A stretch of DNA of 64,000 bases from Leptasterias polaris (GCA_037783415.1 JAZGTN010000059.1:5084001-5148000), one strand, 5' to 3'. Positions 1-10,228 are shown, numbered from the stretch's first letter. The notes: a model not told the origin generated them from the letters alone. Numbers and translations are program-made.

Positions 1-199
1 ATGAAATGTCATATAAATAATAATCATAATAATAATAACTTGGGTTTTGGACTTTGTTGTTGTTTAGATTTAGAATTGTGAGAAATTTAAGCCAGTCATC
101 ATTCATAAAAAGACGTAAGGTTAAATGAAATAACTAAATAGAATGTTAATGAAAATGATTTTACAAAATTGAACATTGGTATGAAGGTCAGTTTGAAAG

Positions 200-247
200 A
201 AAGACTCTGCTAGGGTCGAAACGTCAGGCCACTAACTATTTTTGCAA
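200..247 (+). repeat. Dispersed 45-bp motif, copy 1
   Basis: AAGACTCTGCTAGGGTCGAA continues with ACGTCAGGCCACTAACTA. The same sequence recurs at 4223-4271 in the same orientation, one on each side of the four kinase exons. The CGAAACGTC core resembles tails of Penelope-type retroelements, but this is only a resemblance. Confidence 0.55.
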
Positions 248-310
248 GGTCGGTTTGGGTGAGAACAGATGTTCCACTCACTGCCTATGCTGGAGTAAGA
301 TATTTACATA

Positions 311-449
311 ATATTGGATGGCTTTGAGTGTGATACAAGAATATATTGCTCGAGCTATGACAATATTGGACGAGTCTAAGACGAGTCCAATATTGTCATA
401 GCGAGAGCAATATATTCTTGTATCACACGAAAACAAAGCCATACAATAT
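311..449. repeat. Foldback element, 139 bp
   Basis: An imperfect inverted repeat. ATATTGGATGGCTTTG at the left is mirrored by CAAAGCCATACAATAT at the right, and TGATACAAGAATATATTGCT is mirrored around a short loop near 380. It lies in the intron upstream of the first visible kinase exon. TA-rich flanks fit a Tc1/mariner-type MITE, but no target duplication can be proved. Confidence 0.75.
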
Positions 450-490
450 AATTATAATTATCTATATCAGGCTGACTCGCGAAATAACAT

Positions 491-643
491 TATTGATCTG
501 TCATCCGGGTACTTGCGCGAAGTTCCCGGATGACAGAGCAGAACGAAAACAATATTGATCTGTCATCCGGGTACTTGTGCGAAGTTCCCAGATGACAGAG
601 CAGTACGGAAACAATATTGATCTGTCATCCGGGTACTTGCGCT
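491..643. repeat. 62-bp tandem repeat, about 2.5 copies
   Basis: Units start near 494, 556 and 618 with TTGATCTGTCATCCGGGTAC. Each full unit contains an internal hairpin (CTGTCATCCGGG paired with CCCGGATGACAG). The last copy is cut off about 60 bp before the kinase exon at 706. Confidence 0.85.
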
Positions 644-705
644 GAAGATATTAAATACACTGAGATATCTCATCTTTTGCTTTGGTTTGTTTGCACTGTT
701 TGAAG

Positions 706-806
706 GCACTGACGGTTTTGAAGTTCGCTTTACACGTCGCTCGTGGAATGGAGTACCTAGGTGCTAGAAAGTTTGTTCATCGAGATTTAGCTGCCAGAAA
801 CTGCTT
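706..806 (+). CDS. RTK exon a: alphaE helix and catalytic loop
   Basis: Reads [18 protein letters not shown], then [15 protein letters not shown], ending two bases into a Leu codon. The donor is TT|GTAAG at 807. The acceptor is taken at TTTGAAG|GCACTG because a pyrimidine-rich run precedes it and the residues align with kinase alphaE. A second AG at 722-723 would remove six codons. Confidence 0.85.
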
Positions 807-3569
807 GTAAGATTTTGTTTATTCTTGTTAAAAACTTGTTCACGGTGTACAGCTTCATGAAAGCAGTACTCCAATCAGCTTTCGTAGCAAGATCTCCCAC
901 CAAAACATTGTTAAAAGTGAAAAAATATATTTTCACAGATTTTCACACACCTTACATGGTTTAAAGATGGTCATGGGTGAAAAGTTCCCTTGAAATGAAA
1001 TGTACATGAAATGCCGTATAGTTGTTGCTTTCTTGAAATAAGTAAAACAGTTATATGTTGCCCTTCGCGTGTCCAAACTAGAAAACATATTTAAAAAAAC
1101 CCCAAAAACAACATAGACTTTCTCGTGAAACTAATGACGTTATTTAATAACCAAACTCTTCCTAACTTAGGACTAGTCCTAGGCCAATGCTAAGAGATAG
1201 GACTAGTCCTAAGTTAGGATGAGTAACTTAAGACTAGTCCTATCTCTTAGCATTGCCTAGGACTAGTCCTAAGTTAGGAAGAGTTTGGTGAAATCGACCC
1301 CTGGTCTTTGACATTAATCAATGTGTACACCCGCTTGATAAAATATTACATAATGTGTAAGAGAGAAGGAAAGGAAAACAAACATATAACCAACCGAAAT
1401 CAGTTATGACCTTTTATTAAGTAGAAATATTGCACCCTCACAATTTGTCGACCCCGTAAATCAAGGACTTCTTATTGTTCTCCCATTTTTAAAAGCAATT
1501 TTTGAGGTGTCCCTGTTGGTTTGGTACACACAATCGAACCGAGGTCGTCCTCTGTTTGTCACACCACTTGGATCTCTTTTGTTAAAGTCCACAGATAAAC
1601 AGATAGACAATACAGCTCTATTATGACTCTGTGGACGATCCTTTGTTCTGTACACTTAAGAAAAAACATATTCCTCAGTCTGACCCATTTCCGGGTCATG
1701 CTGAGCCAGAAATGGGGCAGGCCTCACGGGTCCGGAATCCGGGTCAATTCTGACCCGGAACCGGTTCAATTTTGACCCGGAATCCGGTTCAATTTTGACC
1801 CGGAATCCGGTTCAATTTTGACCCGGAATCCGGGCCAATTCTGACCCGGAATCCAGGTAAATTCTGACCTGGAATCCGGGTCAATTCTTACCCGGAATCC
1901 GGGTCAATTCTGACCAGGGAGTTTTTTTTTAATGGAGGTTTTCCCTGGAACTTGGTTGGAGAATTGGTAAGTGCAGTAAAAATTATAGATAGATGGGATT
2001 GTGTTAGATTGTTTCATATAGACCATGTTACCTTTGTTCACAGAAATAGTGACCTTGTACATTCTAATGCATTTCCTGACTGACAAGATACTACACTGGC
2101 CATATATGGGAAAATTTACATTTTGTGTCATAAATTTCCCACAAATTCAAGAGTAACTAAAGCAACAGCTGTACAGCTTTTGAGATGTCCCCCCTTTCTT
2201 CATATCAAAAGTTGTGAAAAATCAGACAGTGCAATCTCCATTAAACCATAGATTTATTGTATTCTTCCATTGAGCTGCGTACAAACTCTGCCTGCGGGAC
2301 AGGCTCTGTGGCTCTTTTGTAAACATGTGATGTCACAGGTCACATGGTCTAAAGGTGTTTTTTCTGGATGGCTGACCAAACAACTTATGCAAACTGCATT
2401 TTCTTTCATAAGGGTCGACGACAAACTTATAGTGAAGGTAGGAGATTTTGGACTTTCACGAGATCTGAATGAGGACGATTACTACACCAGTGATGATAGA
2501 AAGGCCAAGCTACCAATCAAATGGTTGGCTCCAGAATCTATGGAACGCCTAGTGTACAACACTAAAACAGATATGGTAGGTGAACTCAAGTTCAGTTTGT
2601 AAACCGATGAAAATGGGCAAACATTGATGTTTTTGAAAAATTGACAGTCGTTTCGATGAGGCTGGTAGTTTTGTTTTTGCAATAGCTGGAATTGTAATCC
2701 ACAAAGACATATGCAAAGAACTTGTTGGGGGGGCGGGATCGAAGATAGCTCATGTCTAATAGACCCCTTGCCTTGGCCGCCATGTTTGATGTCAAACAAT
2801 GAAAACGCGCGCGCGTGTGTACACGCTGTGCACGACTCTCAGCCAATGATAGCTTTTCATTAACCTCAGTGAGGGGACATTTTCGGGCTTGTGACGTCAT
2901 ATGCAAGGGGCATGTTCAAGCTGATGGTCGTAGGGAGGAAGGTCACTAATTAGCAATGTGTAGTAAAATGCATTTTGTGGAGGAGCAGCTCGGTTGAACT
3001 CGGTTACACTCATTTGCTGAGACCAATTTGTAATGTTTGTTACTATTGCATTTTTGTTGGGAGCCATTTTTCTCAATTAAAGAATCATAATTGAGTGTGG
3101 TTAGAAACTTTCAGTTGGCGAAAGTGTTTTTTCAAGTAAATTCATGTTTCGATTATCCTCAGTGGTCGTACGGCGTACTGCTATGGGAGTTGTTTACGGG
3201 AGGTCAAGCGCCATATCCCGGTCTTCTGAACATGGATGTTTACGACTACCTGAAACGCGGCGAACGCATGGAAGCACCAAAATTCTGCCACAAGAAGATG
3301 TGAGTTGAGTAATGTTGTTGTTCGGTTTTGTTTGGTGTGTGTGTGTGAGCGTGTCTATCCATTCAGACCGAGGACTTTAACAAAAGGGATCCGGGTGTTT
3401 GACAGAGCGAGGACGTCCTCGCTTCGTTTTCGTGTACAAACCCAATGGGAACGTCGCTAAAAAAACCTGTCCAAACAATGGGAGAACAAAGAGAAGTCCT
3501 CGGTAAGCGGGATTCACAAACGTGTGTGGGTGTGTTGCTGCTGCTGCTGTTGGTAGCTGTTGTTATTGT

Positions 3570-3662
<93 letters not shown>

Positions 3663-4032
3663 TGTTGCTGCATGCTGCTGCTGCTGTTGTTGCTGCTGCA
3701 GCTGCTGCTGTCACTTCTAAAGTGTTGCTGTCGCTGTTGCTGCTGTTTCTTGTCTTGTCATGCTGTCTTTGTTCTTGTTTTCCAGCTATGACATAATGAA
3801 GAGTTGCTGGAATGATTCGCCAAAGAAACGATGCTCTTACCAGCAGGTAATCAAAGTACTCAACGAGGTAATGGCAATAATTACAGGAGATTTTTCTCCG
3901 CTGGATTTGGATTCAGACGATGAGGATTATCTTATCCCCTTGAAATTAATGAAGGGATCTTCTTCCGCCGAGGCGGGGAAATCCCGTGGGAAATGTGCGT
4001 ACATCAATGTTACTACAGAGATGTGGAAGTAA
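706..4032 (+). CDS. Receptor tyrosine kinase, 3' part (C-lobe and tail)
   Basis: Four exons join in frame: 706-806, 2413-2575, 3163-3299 and 3786-4032. They encode the C-terminal half of a tyrosine kinase domain that transfers phosphate to protein tyrosines, expected at the plasma membrane. Visible in order are GMEYL, the catalytic loop [15 protein letters not shown], paired activation-loop tyrosines in [31 protein letters not shown] and the CW motif of the last helix. The Ala-Ala-Arg-Asn form of the catalytic loop and KLPIKW are typical of receptor-type tyrosine kinases. The tail of about 40 residues holds an acidic stretch, EDYLIPL and a terminal AYINV. YxNx is a known Grb2-SH2 docking pattern, and MET-family tails end similarly. 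All introns have GT/AG borders and phases agree. The N-lobe, transmembrane segment and ectodomain are not in the window. Subfamily is unresolved (MET/RON- or TAM-like by tail and catalytic loop). Confidence 0.9.
1151..1288. repeat. Near-perfect foldback, 138 bp
   Basis: Arms of about 65 bp (1151-1216 and 1224-1288) are reverse complements, with one indel and one mismatch and a 7-base loop. The palindromic GGACTAGTCC occurs four times. It lies in kinase intron 1. It is most likely a MITE and would form a strong hairpin in the pre-mRNA. Confidence 0.88.
1728..1918. repeat. 23-bp minisatellite, about 8 copies
   Basis: The unit is close to TGACCCGGAATCCGGTTCAA plus three T/C bases. It contains the short palindrome CCGGAATCCGG. 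A degenerate relative of the same text sits at 5640-5706. It lies within kinase intron 1. Confidence 0.88.
2413..2575 (+). CDS. RTK exon b: DFG, activation loop, APE
   Basis: The acceptor CATAAG precedes base 2413, and its first G completes the Leu codon left open by the previous exon. The product runs from [17 protein letters not shown] through the YY activation loop to APESM and ends at TKTDM before GTAGGT. The usual S-D-V-W of the F helix becomes T-D-M-W across the splice. The conserved Asp is kept. Confidence 0.92.
3163..3299 (+). CDS. RTK exon c: helices F-G
   Basis: The acceptor TCCTCAG precedes TGG. The product is [20 protein letters not shown] followed by a helix-G segment ending FCHKK. 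The donor is AT|GTGAGT, leaving two bases of an Ile codon that the next exon completes (C at 3786). Confidence 0.92.
3532..3755. repeat. GCTGTT / GCT microsatellite
   Basis: A compound hexanucleotide (GTTGCT)n and trinucleotide (CTG)n tract, about 220 bp long, in the last kinase intron. It ends about 30 bp before the acceptor, so it also supplies the pyrimidine-rich stretch. The polypeptides it could encode in all frames are artefacts of the repeat. Confidence 0.95.
3786..4032 (+). CDS. RTK exon d: helices H-I, tail, stop
   Basis: The acceptor is TTTTCCAG. The product begins [15 protein letters not shown], matching the end of the kinase domain. The Arg-Pro usual after CW is Arg-Cys here. After about 45 residues of kinase helix come the acidic [12 protein letters not shown] and the terminal AYINV region, with TAA at 4030-4032. 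No clear AATAAA lies in the next 100 bases. Confidence 0.9.
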
Positions 4033-4222
4033 TAAGACGAGGAAGCATTTACAAAGTAATGTCCAGAAACTGTGGGGTCTTTGGACTTTAGACTGAGGAG
4101 TCTTAGGAGTTCGCAAGACCCTCAAAGAACATCAAAGGCTACCCTCGGTGACCGGGTATTGTATGGAATACTCTCCTCTCTTGAATCACTAAATCATCTT
4201 CACTACCATGTTTAGCCTTCTA

Positions 4223-4271
4223 GGAAGACTCTGCTAGGGTCGAAACGTCAGGCCACTAACTAATTTTTGCA
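4223..4271 (+). repeat. Dispersed 45-bp motif, copy 2
   Basis: Near-identical to 200-247, about 190 bp after the kinase stop codon. It is probably the end fragment of a mobile element. The element type is not established. Confidence 0.55.
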
Positions 4272-4414
4272 TAAATCCATGTTATAAACCAATATATTTA
4301 CGATTAGTTATTTCTAGTTATAAGTGTAATTTGTATTTTGTTCTCTGCATTTTCTTAAATTGTTACGCGCAGGTAGGTGTTGCGCAATATAAATGTCAAT
4401 TCTTCGTCTTATTA

Positions 4415-5495
4415 AGAGTTAAATGAAGATGAGTGGGTAAGTTGACTCCAAGTCCAAATAAGTATCGTGAAACAATACTATGTTATCATTGTAAAAAATT
4501 TTAAGTACACTTCCCGCGTTTATACTACATTTGGCTTTCACAATGCCACTATAGACAAACAAGGTAATTCAATTTAAAAGCAAAAAGAAGACAAAATTAG
4601 ATTAACAACACTTTTTGTCGTCTGTCTTGGAGGTTACTGTTCTAATGATATACGTGTACTTAAAATGTAAGACATCTGCTCCAGCAATGCAAAGGTAGTG
4701 GATTCGAATCCCACCCGAGTGATTTGCCTGTGGATTTCTTTTCACAGAACTCGGGTTGAGTATACAGTGCTTAACACACATCGGTGTAAGGGTAAAAAAC
4801 CAAATTATGTTCTTTATCCCCCATGCAAAAATTAACATCTATTAAACAAATTAAAAAGTTAACATATATTAGTTAAAATGTAGTTGTGACTTTAGGAAGT
4901 TATTTAATCATTACTAACCTTTAAATATATCAAAAGTTGTATCCGCTATAACCCGTTATTACCGAGGTATAAAATGCTTTTACCCGATGCTTAACATAAT
5001 AAATAAAAGTACCATGACATTAACAAACAATTGTTACTATTTAAAACCCTTAAGTGAGCGCTGGAATACACTAAGTGATGGCACATTTTGTGTATTTCAC
5101 TATTTACTCTGTCCTGGGACAGTCAAAGTCCTTGATATCATAGACTGGACCATTCTACATAAGAGGGGATCAGTTCCCAGAGTATTGGTGTTTTTTTGAG
5201 GGGCCAAAAACTATTTTCACTCATACACACTAAGTGCACAAAATTGTACAGACATACAGACCTATACTTAGATCTGAACGCACTGATAAGTGGAGCTATC
5301 TCAGTCTGTAGCAGGGTTCCTGATGTCTTGCTGACAGCCTGTGCTAGGTTCTTAGGTTTCAAACACCCCTCCCCCCTGCCAATCAATGTCTAAAATTTGG
5401 CAGCTTAATTATGTGTGAACTGTTCAAATTTGAGTTTGTTTAAAAGGTGGTGTGTATGGCATTCATACTCACAGTTTGTGCATAATGGGCCACGC
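4415..5495. repeat. Segmental duplication, left copy
   Basis: The segment from GTTAAATGAAGATGAGTGGG to GGGCCACGCCT recurs, diverged, in 5761-8415. It shares TACTACATTTGGCTTTCACA-like text, the CTGGGACAGTCAAAGTCC stretch and GACAGCCTGTGCTAGGTTCT. This copy lacks the LTR element found in the right copy and has a SINE the right copy lacks. No coding sequence is evident in it. Confidence 0.85.
4668..4860 (+). mobile_element. tRNA-derived SINE (family 1), 5' truncated
   Basis: TAAGACATCTGCTCCAGCAA is followed by a B-box-like GGATTCGAATCC, the body GAGTGATTTGCCTGTGGATT and the tail TACAGTGCTTAACACACATC. The paralogous site near 6010 reads straight through, which gives the insertion limits. It belongs to the same family as 36421-36585 and the fragment at 30485-30625. 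Confidence 0.82.
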
Positions 5496-5717
5496 CTGCA
5501 CTCTGAAAAGTTCAGGGTTAAAAGTGCCCTGGATGAGGGTCCCGTGAGACCTGCATGACCCATATCTCGGTCAGCGATGACTCAGAAAAGGGTTAAAATG
5601 ACGCAAAATCCAAGTTAAAATCCCATTGTTAACCACTTTCTGGGTCAGCCTGACCTGGAAATTGGTCAGGCCTCCTGGAAGTTGGAATCCGAGTCAATTC
5701 TGACCCAGTTTTTGTTA

Positions 5718-5758
5718 AGGGTGTAGACTTAAGGGTGTAGACTTAAGGGTGTAGACTG
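5718..5758 (+). repeat. Short direct repeat, three copies
   Basis: GGGTGTAGACTTAA occurs as GGGTGTAGACT three times in a row, just before the right copy of the segmental duplication. It may mark the duplication junction. Confidence 0.7.
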
Positions 5759-6174
5759 GTAAGAGTTACATGAAGATGAGTGGGCAAGTTGACTTTAATT
5801 TAAAACGAATACCATGAAACAATACCATGTTAATCATCGTAACATTTGTACAGACACTTACCGTTTATACTACATTTGGCTTTGACAATGCCACTGAAGA
5901 CAAACAAGGTAATTCAGTTTAAAGGTTGCAAAAAAGAAAAACAAAGTTAAATTTAAAAGCATTTATTTGTCATCTGTCTTGGAGTTTACTGTTATAAAGA
6001 TATACATGTACTTAAAATAAGTAGTTGAAATGTAGTTGTGACCTTCATAGGAAGTTATTTACTCATTAATGACCTTTAATTGAAAAATGATACAGTTGTA
6101 TACGCTATAATCCGCTATTACCGAAGCAAATGCTTTTACCTGATATAAAAGTACCATGACATTTGGGATATATT

Positions 6175-6312
6175 TGGAAGACACAAAGGAACGAGTCATA
6201 CAAAAATGGCTACCTGGAAAAAAATAACCTCACACAAGGTATTTTATTAACACAATACGTACCGTAGAGGGCGCTAAACAATGTTTATGGTCTCACAGTG
6301 TAAAAAACTACA
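6175..6312 (-). mobile_element. Short LTR (3' LTR on minus strand)
   Basis: Shares GACACAAAGGAACGAGTCAT-like text, AGAGGGCGCTA and AATGTTTATGGTCTCACAGT with 7743-7882. On the minus strand it contains AATAAA, a plausible polyadenylation signal. The exact ends are uncertain. Confidence 0.7.
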
Positions 6313-6589
6313 CTTCTCCCCCTATGACATTACTTCTTCTTCAAATATGGTAGATATGTAACTTAAATGCACTTGATTGAAACCAACTGAGACAAAAAAA
6401 CAACAATTCTTTTTAATGGAAATCAGTATAGGCCTATAGTTGTTTTTAGGCAAATTTGACACTCAAAATAATGCCTGTAATGTTTACATCAGTTACAAAA
6501 GTTGTAAAACTACTACTCTGCTATTAAAACTTAACAATTTTGAAATCTAAACAACATGAACATTATGTTCTTATTTTTAAAGTTGTGTT

Positions 6590-7480
6590 TAACCCAGTAT
6601 TGGGTGGATTTCGATTAAATTGAGTAGAGCTTTTAGAACTACACCCGGACTGCTCCCAGCAGCCTGGTTATTAATATGCTGTTGGTGAAGTGACTGTGGT
6701 TTTTCTCCACATGAGTCAGAATTTGGTTTTTGATTTGTGACATTCTCCTTTTTATACTGGTCTGGAATATGTGGGTTTACCGGAACGTGAACTGGATTAC
6801 TTGTTTCGGGCATGACTGGATCTGGCTTAACATTTGACTTTCTTCTTGTGACGGTAAAACATGATCAAAATGCACAAATCTGTTCCTTCCATTTTTGTAC
6901 ACCTGCACTACGCAACTTTGCCTGGCAAATCATTTCTCTATAAGTTGTTTTGATGACTTTACTCTAACTTTCTGGTTCACCTTTAAGGTTCTTTTCATTA
7001 ACCCGGCTCTTGTCGTGAAACATTCTCTGTTTTTCTCGTTTGTTTTCCACTGTCTGGGCTTAAATTGACCTCAGCAAAAGTATCGTTTTCTCGCTTACGC
7101 AGCTTGCGCAGAAACTCGGCACTTGCACAGTCAGCAGATAATGGTGATCGCAAGCGCAGAATTCGGCGGTAAGCATACAGAGCCATGAAATTGGGCCCTG
7201 TTCTTTCTGCTGCCCCATTTGAAGCAGGGTGGTACTGGGAACTTTGATAGGTTTTATACCGTTCTTTGTCATACACTCTTGAAATTCACTTTGATGATTG
7301 TGGCCCATTGTCTGAGACTATTTCCTCTGGAATACCATAGAAGAGTAGAACAAATCTTCTAAGAATGTCAAATGTTTTTGTTGTAGTTGTAGTTTTCATT
7401 GGATACACTTCAACCCACTCTTTTTCGCAATCCTCTGTCCATTTCCTTGGAACATCCGTAGCAGCTCTTTTAGAAGCGTT
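6590..7480 (-). pseudogene. Gypsy-type integrase relic
   Basis: On the minus strand, 7480-7200 gives an integrase-core-like stretch with EKEWVEVYP, YGIPEEIVSDNGPQ and, in another frame, YHPASNGAAER. These correspond to the second Asp and the Glu region of the DDE core. 7060-6590 gives a C-terminal segment with HFDHVLPSQEE and PETSNPVHVPV. The frame is broken near 7300, and a family B element interrupts it at about 7083-7197. It is a retrotransposon relic, not a host gene. Confidence 0.8.
7083..7197 (-). mobile_element. Family B TIR element fragment inside the integrase relic
   Basis: ATCGCAAGCGCAGAATTCGG and CAGAGCCATGAAATTGGGCC match the ends of the elements at 11612-11832 and 43978-44885. 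It lies inside the Gypsy relic, giving the order of events: the LTR element arrived first and the TIR element second. Confidence 0.72.
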
Positions 7481-8250
7481 AGGAATAAATTTTCCACGAT
7501 AATTTAAAAGCGATGAAAAACTGTTTCAGAATAACAAAATGATTCTTTGTTGGTACTTTTCTTAATTTTAAAACTTTTGTAGCATGGTGTGTAGTTTTAA
7601 TTACTGGCTGGTCCATTTAAAATTTTTGGTTTTATACAAGCGAAAGTTTCTTTCCCATCTGAAAATTATCTCCTATGATTGCTGCCATTGATTTTTATCA
7701 ACTCGTGTATGTCTGTAGTATCCCATCCTCTTCCCCAATGTTTAGGAGACACAATGAAACGAGTCATACAAATAAATGGCTATCTCGAAAACAAACTCAC
7801 ACGAGGTACTTTATTACAGAACACAATACAAACAGAAGAGGGCGCTATACAATGTTTATGGTCTCACAGTATAAAAATACTATGATAAGTGAGAGCTGGA
7901 TATTATCATTAAGTCATGGCACATTATTTCTCTGTTTTCTCCAAAGTGAAAAGCCCTGGGACAGTCAAAGTCCCTGATAGCATAGCCTGGACCATTCCAC
8001 ATAAATATATATAAGAGGGGGAGAATTGTCTTTTTTTTTTTTTTTTTTTGTGGCGCTGAAAAATATGTTTAATCATACTATACGGTACACTTCGTGCACA
8101 AAATTATACATGCATACCGACCTACCCAGATCTGAACCCATTGTTGATAAGTGGATCTATCTGTTCTATGTAGCAGGCATCCAGATGTCTTGCTGACAAA
8201 AGTGACAGCCTGTGCTAGGTTCTGATAATATTGTTATAATTTAGAATGCA
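7200..8250. other. Remaining internal LTR and flank DNA
   Basis: Apart from the integrase relic, the LTR and the duplication, nothing further is recognised. There is a 20-base T-run near 8030. Confidence 0.5.
7743..7882 (-). mobile_element. Short LTR (5' LTR on minus strand)
   Basis: The partner of 6175-6312. It differs by scattered substitutions and small indels, so the insertion is old. On the minus strand it is followed by TTGGGGAAGAGGATGGGAT, where a primer-binding site would be expected. No tRNA match was verified. Confidence 0.68.
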
Positions 8251-8450
8251 TGAAGTATATAATATGCATAATAACTGCTCAACACAAAGAAGGTCTAAAA
8301 TTCGACAGCTTTGTTATGCGTAACCTGTACAAATTTATTGTTTGTATTAATGAGTGTGTGTACTGTGTAAGTATTCTTACTCACGGTTTGTGGTTAATGG
8401 TCCACGCCTTAACCAAAAAGTCCCCATACGCCGATGCTATTGGCAATTAA

Positions 8451-8483
8451 TTAACCCTCCTAACCCTAACCCTAACCCTAAAC
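8451..8483 (-). repeat. Interstitial telomere-type repeat
   Basis: About four CCCTAA units on the + strand (TTAGGG on the minus strand), with further single units near 8560 and 8833. TTAGGG is the usual metazoan telomere unit. Such short tracts are often scars of break repair or telomerase action. Confidence 0.75.
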
Positions 8484-8987
8484 AAATTGGACAGAGAAAG
8501 ACATACTTTTTAACGGGTATTAGAAAAGTTTCGAGCAAGTCAACTACATGCCTATATGCTAACCCTAACCTTATCTAATAATACGATATATAGCGAATAA
8601 TGCAGGAGCCTCTATGCGCAACACAAACATAAAACAATGAAAGGAATATAAAAAGTAATTTACAAAAATATAGATTCAAACAAACGAGTCTTTAAAAGTC
8701 CCTTGAAAATCTGAAATAGAGCCAGCTTAGCGAACATAAAGAGGTAAGTCCATAACGGAGGTGCAATGAAGTTGAAGGCTGACCATAGAAATTAGTGAAA
8801 AGGTAGTTTGCGCCAACTAACACCAACACTGGCCCTAACCCCGTAAACCTAAAAGTATAAACCCAAACCCTGAAAAAAATTGACAAAGAAAGTCAAAAAT
8901 ACTTTTACCTGGTATTAGAATAAGGTTTTTATCTGTGTTAAATTTTGGGCAAATCAACCCTCGGTATTCCTTTTATAAGCACAAACA

Positions 8988-9138
8988 GTATAGCTAAGCA
9001 CAATTTTATGCTTACCAGAATAAGCTTACCAGCCAAAATACCATGTCACATGTACCATTTGAGACTGGTATCCTACTCATTTCTGCTAAGCAGAAAATTG
9101 CTAAGCAATATTTTCTGCTCTATGAAAGTGGGCCCTGG
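8988..9138 (-). mobile_element. Family A TIR element, truncated
   Basis: Carries GCTAAGCACAATTTTATGCT, CCATGTCACATGTACCATTT, TTCTGCTAAGCAGAAAATTG and TATGAAAGTGGGCCC. This is the reverse-complement order of the complete copy at 47231-47423. No coding potential. Confidence 0.72.
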
Positions 9139-9429
9139 TCAGCTCATTTTTTTTGGTAAGCAGAATATAGCTAGCTAGGTGACAATGTCTGCTTAAGCGG
9201 CTCTTTGAATTCGGGTCAGGGATGGTAATCAAATATTTTAGGTCAAAGTTTTCTATTGCTTACAAATTGTAGTGATTGGCCTAGTTATTTGAAAAATAAT
9301 TCTGACGAATGATCGGGCGGCGGGGTAACTTGCTCCGTTCTTTAATGGGGTTTGTTCATAGATATTTCTTCCTCAAACATATTTTCCCAAATGTCTTCCG
9401 AATGCAGAGTTGCCATTTTTGGTTATTAG

Positions 9430-9660
9430 CCAATCAGCGTTGATTTTCAGTGCTTCCCTTCCAGGGGTTAGAGACGTACGTACGCGGAGCTAGCGGGTGA
9501 CGTTGCGCTGCACATAGGGTAGAGGGTACGAGGCTGACGTAGTCCTAATCTATGAAGACAAAAATGGCCGACCACTAAAGACTCCACGTTTTCTTCTACA
9601 GTTATTTCGTATTTTATAGCCAATTCGGTGGACGAAACCACTGAAAAGTGAATAAGGTGA
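9430..9660 (+). promoter_or_regulatory. Possible promoter and untranslated first exon
   Basis: A locally GC- and CpG-rich island in AT-rich surroundings, with a CCAAT-box-like GCCAATCAGCG at 9429-9440 and TGACGT-like motifs near 9500 and 9533. A good donor, AATAAG|GTGAGT, lies at about 9657. No open frame of note and no TATA box. It could start a transcript including the 67-bp exon candidate at 12239. It may equally be part of an unrecognised mobile element. Confidence 0.3.
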
Positions 9661-9924
9661 GTTGAATATTAGTTATAGAATCCCTTGAAAGAGTCCCTAA
9701 GGTGAATATGATGTTTCCAAACAGTCAAAATGAAGCAAAACACTAGGCTTAACTGTTCAGTGTGGCGGCAAACATTTTAAACACACGTGTCTTGACCATG
9801 CCTGAAGCTCGTATCCAGCTCCTACGGTTGTTTTTAAGACCGAAAAGTCATTCAGAATTGTGTATATGTATGATTAATTTAAAATGTTAGATTTAAAATG
9901 CTATTTTAAAACGTTAATTCAGGC

Positions 9925-10020
9925 TGGGGTTGTTTGTTAAAATCCTGCTCTAGTGATTGTTTCTTTGTTCAATCCCAAATTATTTTAAAGTTGACCCAGT
10001 AATTTCTGCAGTGGTTTATT
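9925..10020 (+). mobile_element. SINE family 2 fragment
   Basis: AATCCTGCTCTAGTGATTGT, TTCTTTGTTCAATCCCAAAT and AGTGGTTTATT match 33835-33925 and 63790-63905. The three share the 3' half ending in GTCAGTTTCCTTGTGGTTTA-like text. In the other copies the 5' part has a B-box-like GGTTCAAATCC. Confidence 0.65.
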
Positions 10021-10228
10021 AATGATTTTGATATCTAAATTGTTTTCATCATTTTGAAACACATTGAAATTACAACTGGGTAACGGCTTGTGTCGGTGCG
10101 TATTGGGTGCTTAGTCAACCGCGTAGTCACCAGTTTGAGGCAGGGCACCTGTCGATATTAATGACATGACCATACAATAATAACCTGAGGCGCTGCATTT
10201 GTAGTTACCCTACTAGTAGTAGTAGTAC

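Larger units (their letters stand above)
6175..7882 (-). mobile_element. Gypsy-like LTR retrotransposon, internally deleted
   Basis: Two direct repeats of about 140 bp bracket integrase remnants that read on the minus strand. A purine-rich tract (minus strand AGGGGGAGAAG, near 6313-6325) lies next to the 3' LTR, where a polypurine tract belongs. Gag, protease and reverse transcriptase are absent, so the element cannot be autonomous. The paralogous locus at 5015-5050 lacks it. Confidence 0.75.
5761..8415. repeat. Segmental duplication, right copy (split by LTR element)
   Basis: Homologous to 4415-5495. The left half is 5761-6170 and the right half about 7885-8415, separated by the Gypsy-like element at 6175-7882. 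It also has a T-run near 8030 and no SINE at the point matching 4668. Both insertions therefore follow the duplication. Confidence 0.8.

Noticed and set aside
3445..3796. Open frames encoding runs of Val/Ala, Cys, Leu or Ser/Asn
   Set aside because: All derive from the GCTGTT/GCT microsatellite in the last kinase intron. They overlap each other on both strands and have no independent support.
8451..8483. Chromosome end
   Set aside because: Only about four TTAGGG-type units, inside non-telomeric DNA with features on both sides.
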